Shown: positions 1 through 12,439 of the stretch, piece after piece
Layout: each line of letters starts with the position of its first letter
How positions within the stretch are numbered: the stretch's first letter is position 1
DNA from: Mallotus nudiflorus
Lineage: Eukaryota > Streptophyta > Magnoliopsida > Malpighiales > Euphorbiaceae
DNA length: 64,000 nt
Reading direction: 5' to 3'
Assembly (NCBI GenBank): GCA_947683625.1
Contig: CANTUR010000534.1
Location: 310,001 to 374,000 of the forward strand
Made by a program: the position numbers and the translations under genes
Notes under the pieces: model-generated
Told to the model about the DNA's origin: nothing
Database searches by the model: none
The model's input: only the letters and a program-made list of their open reading frames with translations

Positions 1-914
1 TTGACCATCATGGAAGATGCCTGTGTTGAAGGGACAGCTTAAGAGAAGGAAAAAAAAAGATTTAATTAAGACTTGATGAAATAATAAATCATGACATGTG
101 GGTTAAAGCTTATTAATTAAGGTCTAATGATCAATTTTTTCCAAAAGTTCAATTTTTTGTTGTGGTTAATTTGTAAATATTGATTTTCATACGAGGCGGA
201 CTGCCCCTCTTTATTAATTAAGATGAAAATCAATATTTATTAGTTTAAGTGGCAAGTAATTTAGATTATTTTAAATAAAATTTCTGGTCCATTCAAGTTT
301 TATATATGAAAAAAATAAATTTTGAAATAGTTTTATTCCTTATGAATTCATCCTTTTCAAACTCTAACACGGTTGAAGTTATATTGGAGTATCAAATACA
401 AAATTAAGATAAAAAATGATTAGTCCCACAATAATTACATATCATCTCAATTTCAACAAAAATTTCTCCGAGAAGCAAAAAACAAAAAAAAATCTTGATA
501 AAAACCATCAATTCCTCATTCTCAATCAAGAAAGAAGTTTATAAGTGCACAGGTTTACATATTTATAACCCAAGTTATTGCTGCTTTTTGTGCAAGCAGA
601 TTGTTCACTTATGTTAGAGGTGAGAAAAATTGAACATCACTATGTTAGTGGATAGGAATTAACAGCTATAACTACTACCCTACACATCCCAAAATGGCAT
701 TTTCAAGATCTTAATTAGCAATTGTTATCCTTTGACATTTTCCAATTTTGGTTTTAAGATAAATCAGCCAATTGTCACCAATACCTCAATTATCAAAATC
801 ATCAAATAAAAGAAGATTAGATATGCCGCTCTCATCCTTCGGATTCTCCCATTCTTGAATTTTCTTGATCAAATAAATAGGATCCTGATGCCCCATTAAT
901 CTCTTTGAACATTG
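1..914. other. AT-rich intergenic sequence upstream of the DUF936 gene
   Basis: No ORF with recognisable similarity is present on either strand. The stretch is AT-rich and presumably holds the promoter and 5' leader of the following gene, but I see no convincing TATA box or motif that fixes the transcription start. A degenerate SINE-like repeat copy lies inside it and is listed separately. Confidence 0.6.
243..407 (+). repeat. SINE-like dispersed repeat, copy 1 (degenerate)
   Basis: The segment shares a common order of short blocks with copies near 18.0 kb and 19.0 kb: an A-box-like start (TTTAAGTGGCAAG), an AAATAA.ATTT block, a B-box-like stretch about 35-40 bases later (CATTCAAGTTTTAT), then ATGAATTCAT, AACTCTAA, and a tail resembling ATCAAATAC. 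The A-box/B-box arrangement at tRNA-promoter spacing is what suggests a tRNA-derived SINE. The family assignment is inference from three diverged copies. Confidence 0.4.
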
Positions 915-3738
915 ATGAAGAAAATGACAGAGTTGAGTTCTGGATCCCTTGTGAGGTTTCTTCAGGAAATGCATGTTGATGGAATGGTGAACGCATTACA
1001 AGATGATCATAAACCTGTTTTATTACAGATTAGAAGCATAATTCCTGTACTAAAAGAAGGTGATCACCTCTGGCCTAATCAAGGATTCTTTTTAAGAGTT
1101 TCAGATTTATCTCATGCAATATTTGTTTCTTTGCCTCAAGAGCAAGATGACATGGTTTTATGTGACAAATTACGTATTGGACAAAACCTATATGTAGAGA
1201 AACTAGAAGCTGCATATCCTGTTCCATTGCTTAAAGGCATTAGGCCTGTTCCTGGCAGACATCCATGTCTTGGGAATCCTAAAGATCTTATTCCTATGAA
1301 AAACCTGGAAAGGTTTCTTGGTGTTTCTAAATTGAATTCTGTAAGTGAAGACCTTGATGATGATGTGATAAAGAATCCAATGGAAGATCCTCAATCTTTA
1401 ACCAATTTGAAAGCGAAAACAAAAGCGAATTCAACCGATACAATTAAAGAGAAGCAAAGGGAAAAGTCTCTGTATACAAGTGCTTCAGGACTAAGCTCGA
1501 ATGAGGCGAGTTCTGATGAGGGAATGATTAAGACAGAAGGCCTGATCTCAATGAATGAAGAAAATAATAATGGGATAAAGGAAGAGAAGCAGCAAAGTGA
1601 AAAGCCTGATTCTTTAAATAATTCAAGAGAGGTTGTAACAAAGACAATTAAAGCGAGTGATGATAAGGTAAAGAAGAAGCAAAGCGGAAAGTCTAAATCT
1701 TTCAGTGTTTCAAGATCAGGAAGCTTGATTGATAGTATAGGTAGAAGAACATCCTCAATTTACAGGTCTCGAAAGAGTACTGATGCTGAAAGTACTGCCT
1801 CGAATTACAGGATTAAAAGGAATGATGCTGAAAGTTATTACAGGGGGATGCGAAAACAGAAACCAAGATATGGTTGCAGGGATAGTGATACAGAAAGTAC
1901 AATCTCAGCTGCCTCTCCATCTTCAATGTTCAAGAGAAGAAGCTGGAGTGAAAAAGAAGCTACTAGGATTCTGGAAATTGTCGACAACCCAGTAGTAAAG
2001 CACGAGGTAAAACCTGAAGGCAGCATTGCTGGTGTTCCCGTAAGTGCTTCTATGCAAAATGTTCTTTCTTTTATGCAACCACGAGGTGTCTCTATACCAC
2101 ATTGGGTATGAGAGTAATCCTCGTTCGCGCTGGCTTAAAAGAATGTAACCTGGTGAAAATTCTAACACGGGACCTCCCTCTATGGAACGTCCTCATATAA
2201 GAACTCCGTGGGGTCTTACACCACTAAGCCAACCCTTTCAATTCATGCAAAATGTTCTTTATTGTTCTAGTATTTGTGCAGCCATATGCTTGTCTGGATT
2301 TAACATTCTCACCCTTTCTTCATGTTTCAGATTCCTTTGGCTCATTCGTTGACGAATGATAGTTCTGACGACAATTCAGGCCCCATAACCGAAATAAGCA
2401 TCAGTAGTATAGCTACAAAATCATCTGGAAATCACACCAAGAGAAGCATCATAACTTCAGATAAAACTGGCGAAAGTGATACTGATCTTGGAGAGACTTT
2501 CAGTTCAATGAATGAACAAACAGGCATTAATATTTCATGGGATCTCCTTCCGTCATCATTGGTGAAACTTGGACAGGTACTTTCGCTTATCGGGAAATTT
2601 TATCCTACTCCAGGAGCACAGGTCTCCATTAAAGGAAAAAAAAAATAATGTTTTACAATACAGTGAGACTTGATTCACTTTTTATATATAATGGAGCATA
2701 GATGGAGCTAGAACACCTGGAGTAGAATAGAAAATTCTCCTTGTTTAACTCACCTTTACAGTACTTTTCCTGAATCTTCAGGATTCTTGTATGTTAAAAA
2801 GCTCAGTATCTGTGCTCATCAGGAGGTGTTAAGACAGAGAGACATTGCCATGTTTACAGCTATTGAGGCTTTACTGGATACTTCTGCTGCTGAAAGATTG
2901 CTCAAATGCCTGAGGTACGCATCTGTAGATTATCATTCAATTCTTGATTTCAACTCTTTTTATATGCGAAAGCTTCAAAAGATTTAAAGCCATTGGCTAT
3001 CAATTTTCTTTTCTCAGCATTTACTCTGACATCGTCTCAGCCAAGAGTGAAGATCACCATCAATACCTTGAAAGATTCTTTGTTCTTGAAAATAACTTGG
3101 AGCAGACCAAACTAATTTTTCAGTCAGGAACCGGTGATCATCGAAGCACTCTTCATTCTGTTAGTGAAGAAACAAGACTTGCATTAGACAGAAAGCAAAA
3201 TGCAACAACATGGATCAAAGCAGCTTTAGAATCTGATCTGAACCCAGTTTCTGATCATATCAAAACCAGCAATATCCCTATTTTAACAACCAATGCAGCT
3301 AAAATACCAACTAAAATTAGCTATGGAAATATACCAAGACCTCCATTAATTCTCAGGAAACAGAGAAGTAACACTGAATTGCATGCTGCGATAAATCCTG
3401 AAATGGAAAATCAGCAGGGAGGGATAAGAGGAAGATGTTCACCTGCATCAGCGGAATTAGCAAACTGCTTAGATAATGAGAGTAGAACATGGTTTTTGAG
3501 TTACGTTGAGGACTACCTGGACTGGGTTAGCAACAAAAATTGTTCGTCAGAACCTGATAGCCAAGTACGTGAAATAATGCACAAGATCAAGAAAGTAAGT
3601 GACTGGGTAGACCTGATATGCAAAGACAAATCAACATTACAGGATTCTGAAATAGATTCTTGTGGTAGAGTCAGGAATAAAATATATGAGATACTAATGA
3701 AGCATGTGGAGAGAACTACCATGAATGCAACTTGCTGA
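915..3738 (+). CDS. DUF936 family protein (plant-specific, function unknown)
   Basis: Four exons joined in frame: 915-2105, 2331-2576, 2823-2914, 3018-3738, giving 749 aa. All introns are GT-AG. The N-terminal ~120 residues carry the DUF936 signature: a start resembling SLVRFLQEM, then PNQGFFLRVSD, HAIFVSLP, YVEKLEAAYPVPLLKGIRP and VPGRHPCLGNP. A long Ser/Lys/Glu-rich, probably disordered linker follows. The conserved C-terminal part spans exons 2-4: LPSSLVKLGQ, EVLRQRDIAMFTAIEAL, AAERLLKCL. A second in-frame ATG at 924 has A at -3 and fits the family's usual start better, giving 746 aa; the first ATG was kept. Reading through intron 1 gives an immediate stop (HWV-stop), so retention would leave only the N-terminal half. 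The family occurs across land plants and its biochemical role is not established. No signal peptide or membrane segment is visible. Confidence 0.9.
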
Positions 3739-5592
3739 ATCTTGAAAAAAAATAACTAGCAGTCTAGCAATATAGGTGAAGGTGTAGAATTTCGTTATGT
3801 AATAGCAAGTGCATTGCTGTTGAGATATAAATTTTCCGCCATAGCTAACCAACAATGGTGGAAAAAACTGATTGTTGATTATTTTGTACGCATTGTATTT
3901 GATTAATTAGGCTTGTTCACTTGTCAAAATTTGACTAGATTGAAATGGTCAAATTGAAATATTTCTTTCAACTATAAATGAAATTTTGGACTTTGTTGAT
4001 TCAAAGCTAAAACATTTGAATTCACTAATATAAATTTTTAAATGAATTGTATATAGAGAAATAAGTGTTATAGAATTTTTTTTGGTTAATTAATATTGAT
4101 GAACTGTATAATAGAAAATTACATTTCCTTTTATATGGTTGAAATGATCAAACAAATATTATTGTACATCGTTGGAACTTCTTTCAATTGTAAAAGTAAT
4201 ATTCGTTGATTCAAACGATAAAAAATTTAAATTTACTTAAATAAACCAACGAAAGTAAAATTTAAATTATATACCTTAGAATATTTTTGAAGAAAAGTAT
4301 AAATTAGACTTTTATATTTATAGAAATGTATTTAACTAGAATTTTAAAATAGTCAAAATCAATAATGACTATCAACTATCAGGAGTACTAATTTTTAAAA
4401 AAATTATGTTATGATCAAACATTAAAGAAATTATGAATTTACCATTCAATTAAGAAGAATTGAATGCTTACATTTTGAAAATAGATTCAAATAATTTATG
4501 TCATCAATAATTTTGTGATTAAGGATATAAGAAAAAGTAATTATTACAACAACAATTATATCCAAATAAATTCTATAAAAAATTATAACTAATTCTGTTT
4601 TTAGTTTTGTTAAAAGAAATAAATAGGAAAATAGTAATAGGATGAAGAAATTGAAAGCCAGGTGGCTGCCAAACCGCTAGTGTTGACTAATTTGGTGGAA
4701 ACTAAATAGTTAGTTGACACTTTTCGGTACCCACATCAGAAATTTCCTGCTCCCATATATTACAATTTTGCCACTGTAAATTTTTTTTTTTCTTAAAAAA
4801 TTATATATATTTATATATACTCTCGAATTACGTTGCACCACAAATCATAACCATTTAGATCAAATCCTTTCATCCAATCTAACGGCTCAGAAAAAATGTC
4901 GTGTGGAGTAAAATCATTTCTCTATATTTTAATACTCTATTTTGGAAATTTGTTGTCTTGAATAAATTAAAATTGTCTTCACTGAAAATTAAGTAATTTA
5001 ATGATATATTTTTCTAGAAAATATTAATAAATTATTTTTATTTTTATTTTAAAAAATTAAAATTATTCGATAATTAAAGAGTTACAAACATTTGATTTCA
5101 CTAAAAATTGAATCTTTTTATGTAACAGTTGCAAAAAAATAATTAAAATGGACAATTAGGTCTCTAATATTTTATATTATCAAAGATTATCACATGGATT
5201 TAGAGAAGTTGATGTTAATTATTTATTATTATTATTATTATTTTGTTTTATAATAATAATAAAAAAAAAACTGATAGTGAAAAGAGAAACACACGCATAG
5301 CACAACAAGAAACTGAAAAACCTCCATTTTTATACCACGATAAATCTCACAATCGCACTGGAGAAAATCATCAATTTAGCAAGAAACCTCAATTTGAAAA
5401 CAAACCCAAATCTTAGATTTTTTTTTTTATTCTCCAAAAATACCCACAAAGAAAAGAACCTTTTTTTTTTTCCTTTTTCTTTTGGTGATTATGCTTCTAA
5501 GATATGATTTTTATTAGTTTAACTGAATAAATTGGTCTTTTAAAGCAAAACCCAGAAAGGATTCAACTGTTTTTAAGCTTATTTTAGTAGAT
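3739..5592. other. Intergenic region between DUF936 gene and vacuolar sorting receptor gene
   Basis: AT-rich, with no supported gene. The first part is presumably the 3' UTR of the DUF936 gene. At about 3.9-4.3 kb two loosely similar stretches (TTGATTCAAA, TTTCAATTGTAAA and variants) look like an old imperfect duplication. A short (ATT)n run lies at about 5222-5242. The last ~300 bases, rich in AAACC and T-runs, are probably the promoter and 5' leader of the receptor gene. Confidence 0.55.
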
Positions 5593-8500
5593 ATGGCGCT
5601 TAGAAGAAGAAAAAGTTCAGTTCTTCATGTTTGTTTAGGGTTTTCATTGATGTGTTTGATGGTTTCTAATTGTGTAGGGAGATTTGTTGTGGAAAAAAAT
5701 AGCTTAAGGGTAACATCACCTGATAAAATTAAGGGTACTTATGATAGTGCAATTGGGAATTTTGGGATACCACAATATGGGGGTAGTATGGCTGGAGCTG
5801 TTATTTATCCTAAAGATAATAAGAAGGGTTGTAAGGAGTTTGATGACTTTGGGATTTCTTTCAAGTCTAGGCCTGGTGCCTTGCCTACTTTTGTTTTGTT
5901 GGATCGTGGAGGTATGTATTTCTTATTTTCTTTTAGTTCATTTTGATTGATTGATAATTATATTTTGTTTTAATTTGAGGTACCTTTGTAACCTTTTTAA
6001 AGGTTATTTTTTGAATTCTATTTTTGTATGTTTTTTGGTTTTGATGGATGCTAAGGTGTTATTGAGCTCATTTTTGTGATCCCCAGCCATGCTGCCTTAG
6101 GTTTTTGTCTAATTTGATTGTTTTTCTGATACTTTAATCTTTTTATTTAACTGACTAGATCTCATTATTGGTTTTTGTTTATGGGCTATCAGAAATGAGG
6201 TACTTGTTTTGATTGATATGGTTTGATGTCTCAGAGTTTGGTTTTAGTTGTTTTCCTTTGAATTGACTCGCTTGCTACTTGCTTCTTTCTGTTAACTGAG
6301 GAGTTGTTATTTAGTTGATTCAGATAAACTCAGTAGATTATTGCTCGTTTTTAGTCAATTTAGGAAGTATACTTTTGCTGCTTTATGATTTTTTTGTATG
6401 AATGGTTTGTTCTGGCTATAGAGATTCTTTTCTTCTACACAGACTTGTGCATGAGAATAAGCCCATCGACTCTGCATATTTGTATATTGCACTTTATGCT
6501 GATTTAAATAGAAAAAGATAATTTCGACAGCTTTGCTTTGCCCCTGTCCCTCCTGCTGTCCTGATGAGTTTTTCTATTGACATTTGATTGCAAACTATTT
6601 TCTGATTTAGTAATACGTGTTTTGGTGCTTTTCAGACTGCTTCTTTGCGATGAAAGTTTGGAATGCCCAGAAGGTAGGGGCTTCTGCAGTACTTGTCGAA
6701 GATTACATTGAGGAACCATTAATAACAATGGACACACCTGAAGAGGACACTTCATCTGCAACATATCTTGAGAACATAACAATACCATCTGCACTAATTG
6801 AGAAAAGCTTTGGTGAAATATTAAAGAAAGCAATAAGCAATGGTGATATGGTAAATGTTAATCTTGATTGGAGAGAAGCAGTTCCACACCCTGATGATCG
6901 CGTAGAGTATGAGTTATGGACTAACAGCAACGATGAATGTGGAGTTAAATGTGATATGCTGATGGAATTTGTGAAAGACTTTAGGGGTCCAGCACAAATA
7001 CTTGAGAAAGGTGGCTACACTCAGTTCACTCCTCATTATATAACCTGGTACTGTCCTCAGGCATTCACCTTGAGCAGACAGTGCAAGTCACAGTGCATAA
7101 ATCATGGAAGATATTGTGCTCCTGATCCTGAACAGGATTTCAGCTCAGGTTATGATGGGAAAGAAGTTGTTCTTGAAAACCTAAGGCAACTTTGTGTCTT
7201 CAGAGTTGCAAATGAGAGCAGAAAACCTTGGGTGTGGTGGGACTATGTAACTGATTTCCAAATCAGATGCCCCATGAAGGAGAAAAAATACAACAAAGAA
7301 TGTGCAGATAATGTTATCAGAACCCTTGGTAAATAATTTGTCATTGTATCTTGTTGTTATAATAATTACTTAAAAATGGGGAAATGAGTGGTGGTCATCT
7401 TTGATAATTTCTTATTGTTGATGTGACATGCGCACAGGTCTTGATGTTAAAAAGGTTGAGAAATGTATGGGAGACCCAAATGCTGATTCTGAGAATGCTG
7501 TTTTGAAAGAAGAACAAGATGCTCAGGTGCTTCTCTCTTTTTATATTCTAGATCATTACAATTTTTAGTATTTGTGTTACGTCTGAACACATTTTGCCTC
7601 TACAACCTTTCAAATATCGAACATTAGTTCAACACTGCACAGCAGCTTGACAAAGACATTTGTGCAGGTTGGGAAGGGATCAAGGGGGGATGTAACTATA
7701 TTGCCTACTCTTGTTGTCAACAATCGACAATATCGAGGTCTGTTTCTTGGATGAAAACTCTTTATTTAACAAACAATAATAATAGTTTGGTCTAACCATA
7801 TGCATGTGATTGCAGGAAAGTTGGAGAAAGGTGCTGTTTTGAAAGCTATATGCTCTGGTTTTGAGGAAACAACTGAGCCAGGTGTTTGTCTGAGTGGCGG
7901 TGAGTTCTTTCTTTTGCTCTTTTTTTCGAAATTAAAATGTTACATTAAGGCATTATTTCAATGCGATGATGAAAGACTCAAGTTATGAAGTCCAAAATAA
8001 TAGGGTTCCGTCTTGAGACTTGAGAGTTGTCACTAAATTTGAACATGTATGACTGCGTTGAAAACCATATGTAGATCACCACTACAGCAAACCACTTTGG
8101 TGCAACTAATGCTAGGTAGTTACAGAATTGTGTGAATTCTAATTTTACCTTCAGCATTTAATTGGGAAATTGTTCTGAGGCAGATGTTGAGACTAATGAG
8201 TGCTTGGACAACGATGGGGGTTGCTGGCAAGATAAAAAAGCCAACATTACAGCTTGCAAGGTTTGGATAAAAACTTGTTCCAGCAGCCATCTCTATGTGC
8301 CAACATATGTGGCTACTATGGTTTGTATTTGTCCATGTCTCCTAACTGACACCACTTTTATTTGCTCAGGATACATTTCGTGGGAGGGTATGTGAATGCC
8401 CATTGGTTGATGGAGTTCAATTCAAAGGAGATGGTTACAGTCACTGTGAAGGTGATTTCACTGCTTCTAGTTTTTGTCAGCTGTTGTGAACAACTGTGCC

Positions 8501-11210
8501 ATTTGAATATAATTAAATTACAAGATGGTACTAAAATGTGAAGGAAAATAAAACGAAGGGTATGCCCTGTTACATAAGCTAGGGAAGATACAGCATACAC
8601 TATATGTAATTTTTTGGTGATTGGCTGTAGGGCCAGGGCTGTTTAAATCCAAGTCCACTTGAACATGGAATAAACTACTGTCATGTTTTCTTGCATCAGG
8701 TGGAATCTGGTTTAGAATTTTTATGTTGGGGGAGAGGGATGTGCAAGAAAACTAAACATCCTATATCTGCTGCTCGCTTTGACTAAAAAAGCTTTACTTA
8801 ATTTCTGAAAAACTCTTACGTCAACTATAAAACTGGGGTATCTTTTTTATTACAACTTAATATCTGCGGGTGATTTGCGTATTCTTCACAAATTACTGCA
8901 GCTCTAGGGCATGAATGAGAAACCCTGAATTCTTAATGACTCTGAAGTGATAATTCTTGAAGTCCTTGGACCTCTTTAGTTACTATAACAAACTAACGTG
9001 TTTGTGTTCATGTACCACCTGTCCTTAAAACTAGAACTTTTACTTTAGGTATGTTGTAACTACCTACAAGAATCTGGATAATTTGGCTATTCATGTATTG
9101 TGAGGTGGTTTTAATGGAAAAGTGTTACTGAATGTTTAACGTAATAGAATCCCTTCAGAGGAAACTAGAACTTGCACTTTAGTTTGTTGTAGTTATGGGA
9201 ATCTCGATAGTTTGCCTATCATACTTTGTGGGTGAGGTAGTTTTGTTAATGGGGAAAATGCTAGTTAATGTTTAGCTTAATCGGGTCCTCTCTAGAGGGA
9301 ACAACTATAATACAATGAGAGAGGGATATGATACCTCTGAGGACACAATGCCAGTAGACTTAGATTAGTCAGTTAGCTGTATGAGTACAGTATATATGTT
9401 GTTGTTTTCTGGTGTATAATTATGTGGATTCTTGTCCATTCATCCTTTTACTAAAGATGTTACTGAGGTTACGGATAAATGTATTCACATACTTCATAAG
9501 AGGCATGGCATGTATATTTTGTTAATTGAATCTCTATATTAGTTTGCTATACTCCAAATCAACTATTTTGCAGTGAGTGGGCCTGGGAAGTGCAAGATAA
9601 ATAATGGAGGTTGTTGGCACAAATCCCAAAATGGACACACTTTCTCTGCTTGTTCGGTCAGTGATATTTCATGCTATCCAAAATTCTATCCTCCAGAAAT
9701 TAAAGCCAGGTTCAGATCATTACATTTTTTATGTGCAGGATGCTAATGGTGGTAAATGCCAGTGCCCTCAAGGGTTTGAAGGTGATGGTGTGAATACTTG
9801 TGAAGGTAAGAGAAGTTAACATTGTAGGCTTCATGCTAATGCTTTTACTATGATTGTTGTTTGAAGAGTACCCTGTCCGAGGTATAAGCCTTAATGTAAT
9901 GACAGGTCATGTATGCAGAATGTCTAAGTTTTTGTTTTCTCATTCATCAACTGGAGTTCAGTCAATGCACTGGTCTTTCCTGCTGCTCTGAAACCTTTAA
10001 TATGATATCTATTTTGCTTTCAAACAAAGGGCTTTTTTCACCCTTATGTTATAGTAGCTTTGGGTGGTTTTGTATCCAGGACTAGTTTCTGGCCCTGCAA
10101 AGTGCTCAGACGTGTTCTAGCTTGACTTGTTGATTTTTGTGGTCAAATTCACAGCTCATTTACTTTGTAACTTCAGAAATTTTAGTTGCAATAGCTGGCT
10201 CCTCTTGCATGCACCACTATTTATGGCTTGCTAGAAGCAGTAGTTTTATGATTATGATCATACTTAGAAAGCAATATTTTTAGTCTGTTTTTTTCAGTTT
10301 GAAAGGCCTATTTTTCTTGGAAAATCAAGATATGCTTATTTGCTTTATGACAATTTGTTGAATAGTAAGCTTGTGTTAGGTGAAAAGGATTTGATTTTGT
10401 GCCATGATATTGGGTGAAATTAATGAGAGACTCTTATGTTCATCAGCAATCCAGATTGATATGTGTCTCTTATTGTTCATGCAGATATTGATGAATGCAA
10501 AGAGAAGAAAGCCTGTCAGTGCCCAGAATGTAGCTGCAAAAATACATGGGGCAGCTATGATTGTACCTGCAGCGGAGATCTTCTATATATCAGAGACCAT
10601 GATACCTGCATAAGTATGCTTAGAAACCGTGACTCTTAACTACCCCGTGTAGCAACATACTATGCTTGTTTTTATTTATAACTTTTAATCAGCAGGTAAG
10701 AGAGGCACTGAAGTGAGGTCAGCATGGGCTGCTTTTTGGGTCATTTTGATAGGCTTGGGAATGGCCGCTGGTGGAGGATATCTTGTCTACAAATATAGAT
10801 TGAGGGTAAGCTTGATTTTTTTTAGTTATGTCATTGCACTTCTGTTCCATTATGCTTCATTTACTATTTGTTAGCTTTTTGGACTTATTTTGCTGTTATA
10901 AATATGGCCTTCATGGTCGTCATCTTGCAATGTAATTAAGTTTAGAAACACCATATAGAAAGAGTAGGCATGTACTAAAACCTTAAAAGGCCGTCTATTT
11001 CTATAACATGTTTTCATGAAAATCATGATGCTTATGCAACTATGCATCAACATTACAGCATTGCAGTTGAAAAGAATCCAGTCTGTTGACATTTTAACAT
11101 TGCTTTTGCAGTCTTACATGGATTCTGAAATCAGAGCAATCATGGCACAGTACATGCCACTGGACAGTCAAGCAGAAGTTCCAAATCATGTTAGTGATGA
11201 ACGTGCATGA
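5593..11210 (+). CDS. VSR1: Vacuolar sorting receptor, VSR1/BP-80 type
   Basis: Twelve exons join in frame to 633 aa: 5593-5911, 6636-7328, 7438-7526, 7668-7737, 7816-7899, 8184-8260, 8370-8451, 9574-9656, 9739-9805, 10485-10613, 10696-10805, 11112-11210. VSRs are type I membrane receptors that bind vacuolar sorting signals of soluble cargo in the secretory pathway and cycle to prevacuolar compartments. A hydrophobic signal peptide covers about residues 10-29. A protease-associated domain follows (to about residue 165, including ITMDTPEE and IPSALIEKSFG), then the conserved central region (EYELWTNSNDECG; WVWWDYVTDFQIRCP; ILPTLVVNNRQYRG). Three EGF-like modules span about 420-564; the third begins DIDEC and is a calcium-binding type. 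The transmembrane helix is near 575-597. The cytosolic tail contains YMPL (615-618), the tyrosine motif for clathrin adaptor recognition, and ends NHVSDERA. The C-terminus resembles Arabidopsis VSR1 most closely; the paralogue number is inferred. Confidence 0.95.
9029..9299 (+). repeat. Imperfect tandem duplication in VSR intron 7
   Basis: Two consecutive units of about 133 and 138 bases (9029-9161 and 9162-9299) share CTAGAACTT, TTTGTTGTA-like, GAATCT.GATA, TTTGCCTAT-like, GAGGTRGTTTT and GTTTA.C.TAAT blocks in the same order. They are diverged, with an estimated 25-30 % mismatch by eye, so this is an old duplication confined to the intron. Confidence 0.6.
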
Positions 11211-12439
11211 AAATGAATCTTTATCAATCATTCAAGGATTTCAGGTATTGCAGGAACAATGTGATTGGTACCATACTCTCATCAGGGATTTTGTGCCTAG
11301 GCTTTATATATCTGTAATGTACATGGACAATAAAAACATGCAGATTAGGAAGTGTTATTGGAGTTAGTAACATATTTAACAGTTGAAGTAGGGATTTGGC
11401 TGCAGTGTCTTAGAATTTTGTGTTCCTGTCCCTTAAATCTTGCCACATAATTTATGTGGTGATTCTGTAATTCTCCTACGCCCTTTTGTTTCAGCTGTGG
11501 CTACACCTTTTGTTTTAATTTAAAGAGAGTTGAAATATTTATTTATACAGATATTCAAGGATTGTGATGAGATCATAGCTCACTTTTTTTTTTTTTGAGC
11601 GGACGGAACTATGGCTTTTGATTTGCCGAATGGAACTTGTTGCCCACAAGCATGGCATCATGCAGAACAATGGGCATGAATGAAGCCATAAACATTTAGT
11701 TGCAGCTTCAAATAAGTTAGAATTGAGCTTGCTGCTAAAGCTTATGCGTGTTCTTCATCTATGGGTACCTGCATTATCCATCACCCAAGCACCAAGTTCT
11801 CTGAATTTAAAGCATGTTTGCTCACAAGAGTTGATTACTGAACTCTCCAAGCAGAATTTTTATTTGCTAATATGCAGCATTTGCACTTTTTTTTTAAGAC
11901 CGATGACTCAGCCCTGCAGTAGTCAGGAATTGAATCGATGACCTCTTAGAGCCATAAAAGGAGTATTTGCTTTCAGGATTTACAGTCTGAAAGACATTTT
12001 TCCAGCGGAGGATTAAATCAAATCCACGAAATATTTAAGAACGAACTAAAATCACTCGACACTTTTGAGTCCCACAATGGCTCTCTAAGGAGCCTGATCA
12101 CTAGGCGCCAGTCTGATGTTTTAAATTCCTTGATTTCATGTCAGGAGCATAGCTCCTCTTTTACATAACTAAATTGATATATCGGCCAACATGTAACTTT
12201 TACACGGAAGAACAAACTCTGCTCAAATAATTTCCAATGTTTAAAAGGGACAACATGAATGATTTAATGAATTTTGTTGAAAATCTTTCTCATCTCGCAG
12301 GTTTCCAAGAGGATTACTTGTACATAAGAAACCACCGCTATAAAATTGTCATGATTTATTTTACTTTTAATTGTAACTTTGATGTGTTATTAACAGAAAA
12401 TAACACAAAGCACCACTCTACATTCCTTTATTTCAATCA
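11211..12439. other. Convergent intergenic region between VSR and RSL genes
   Basis: This holds the 3' ends of two converging genes. Sequence just after 11210 is presumably the VSR 3' UTR and sequence just before 12440 the RSL 3' UTR. No ORF in it resembles a known family. I see no tRNA or transposon signature. Confidence 0.6.
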
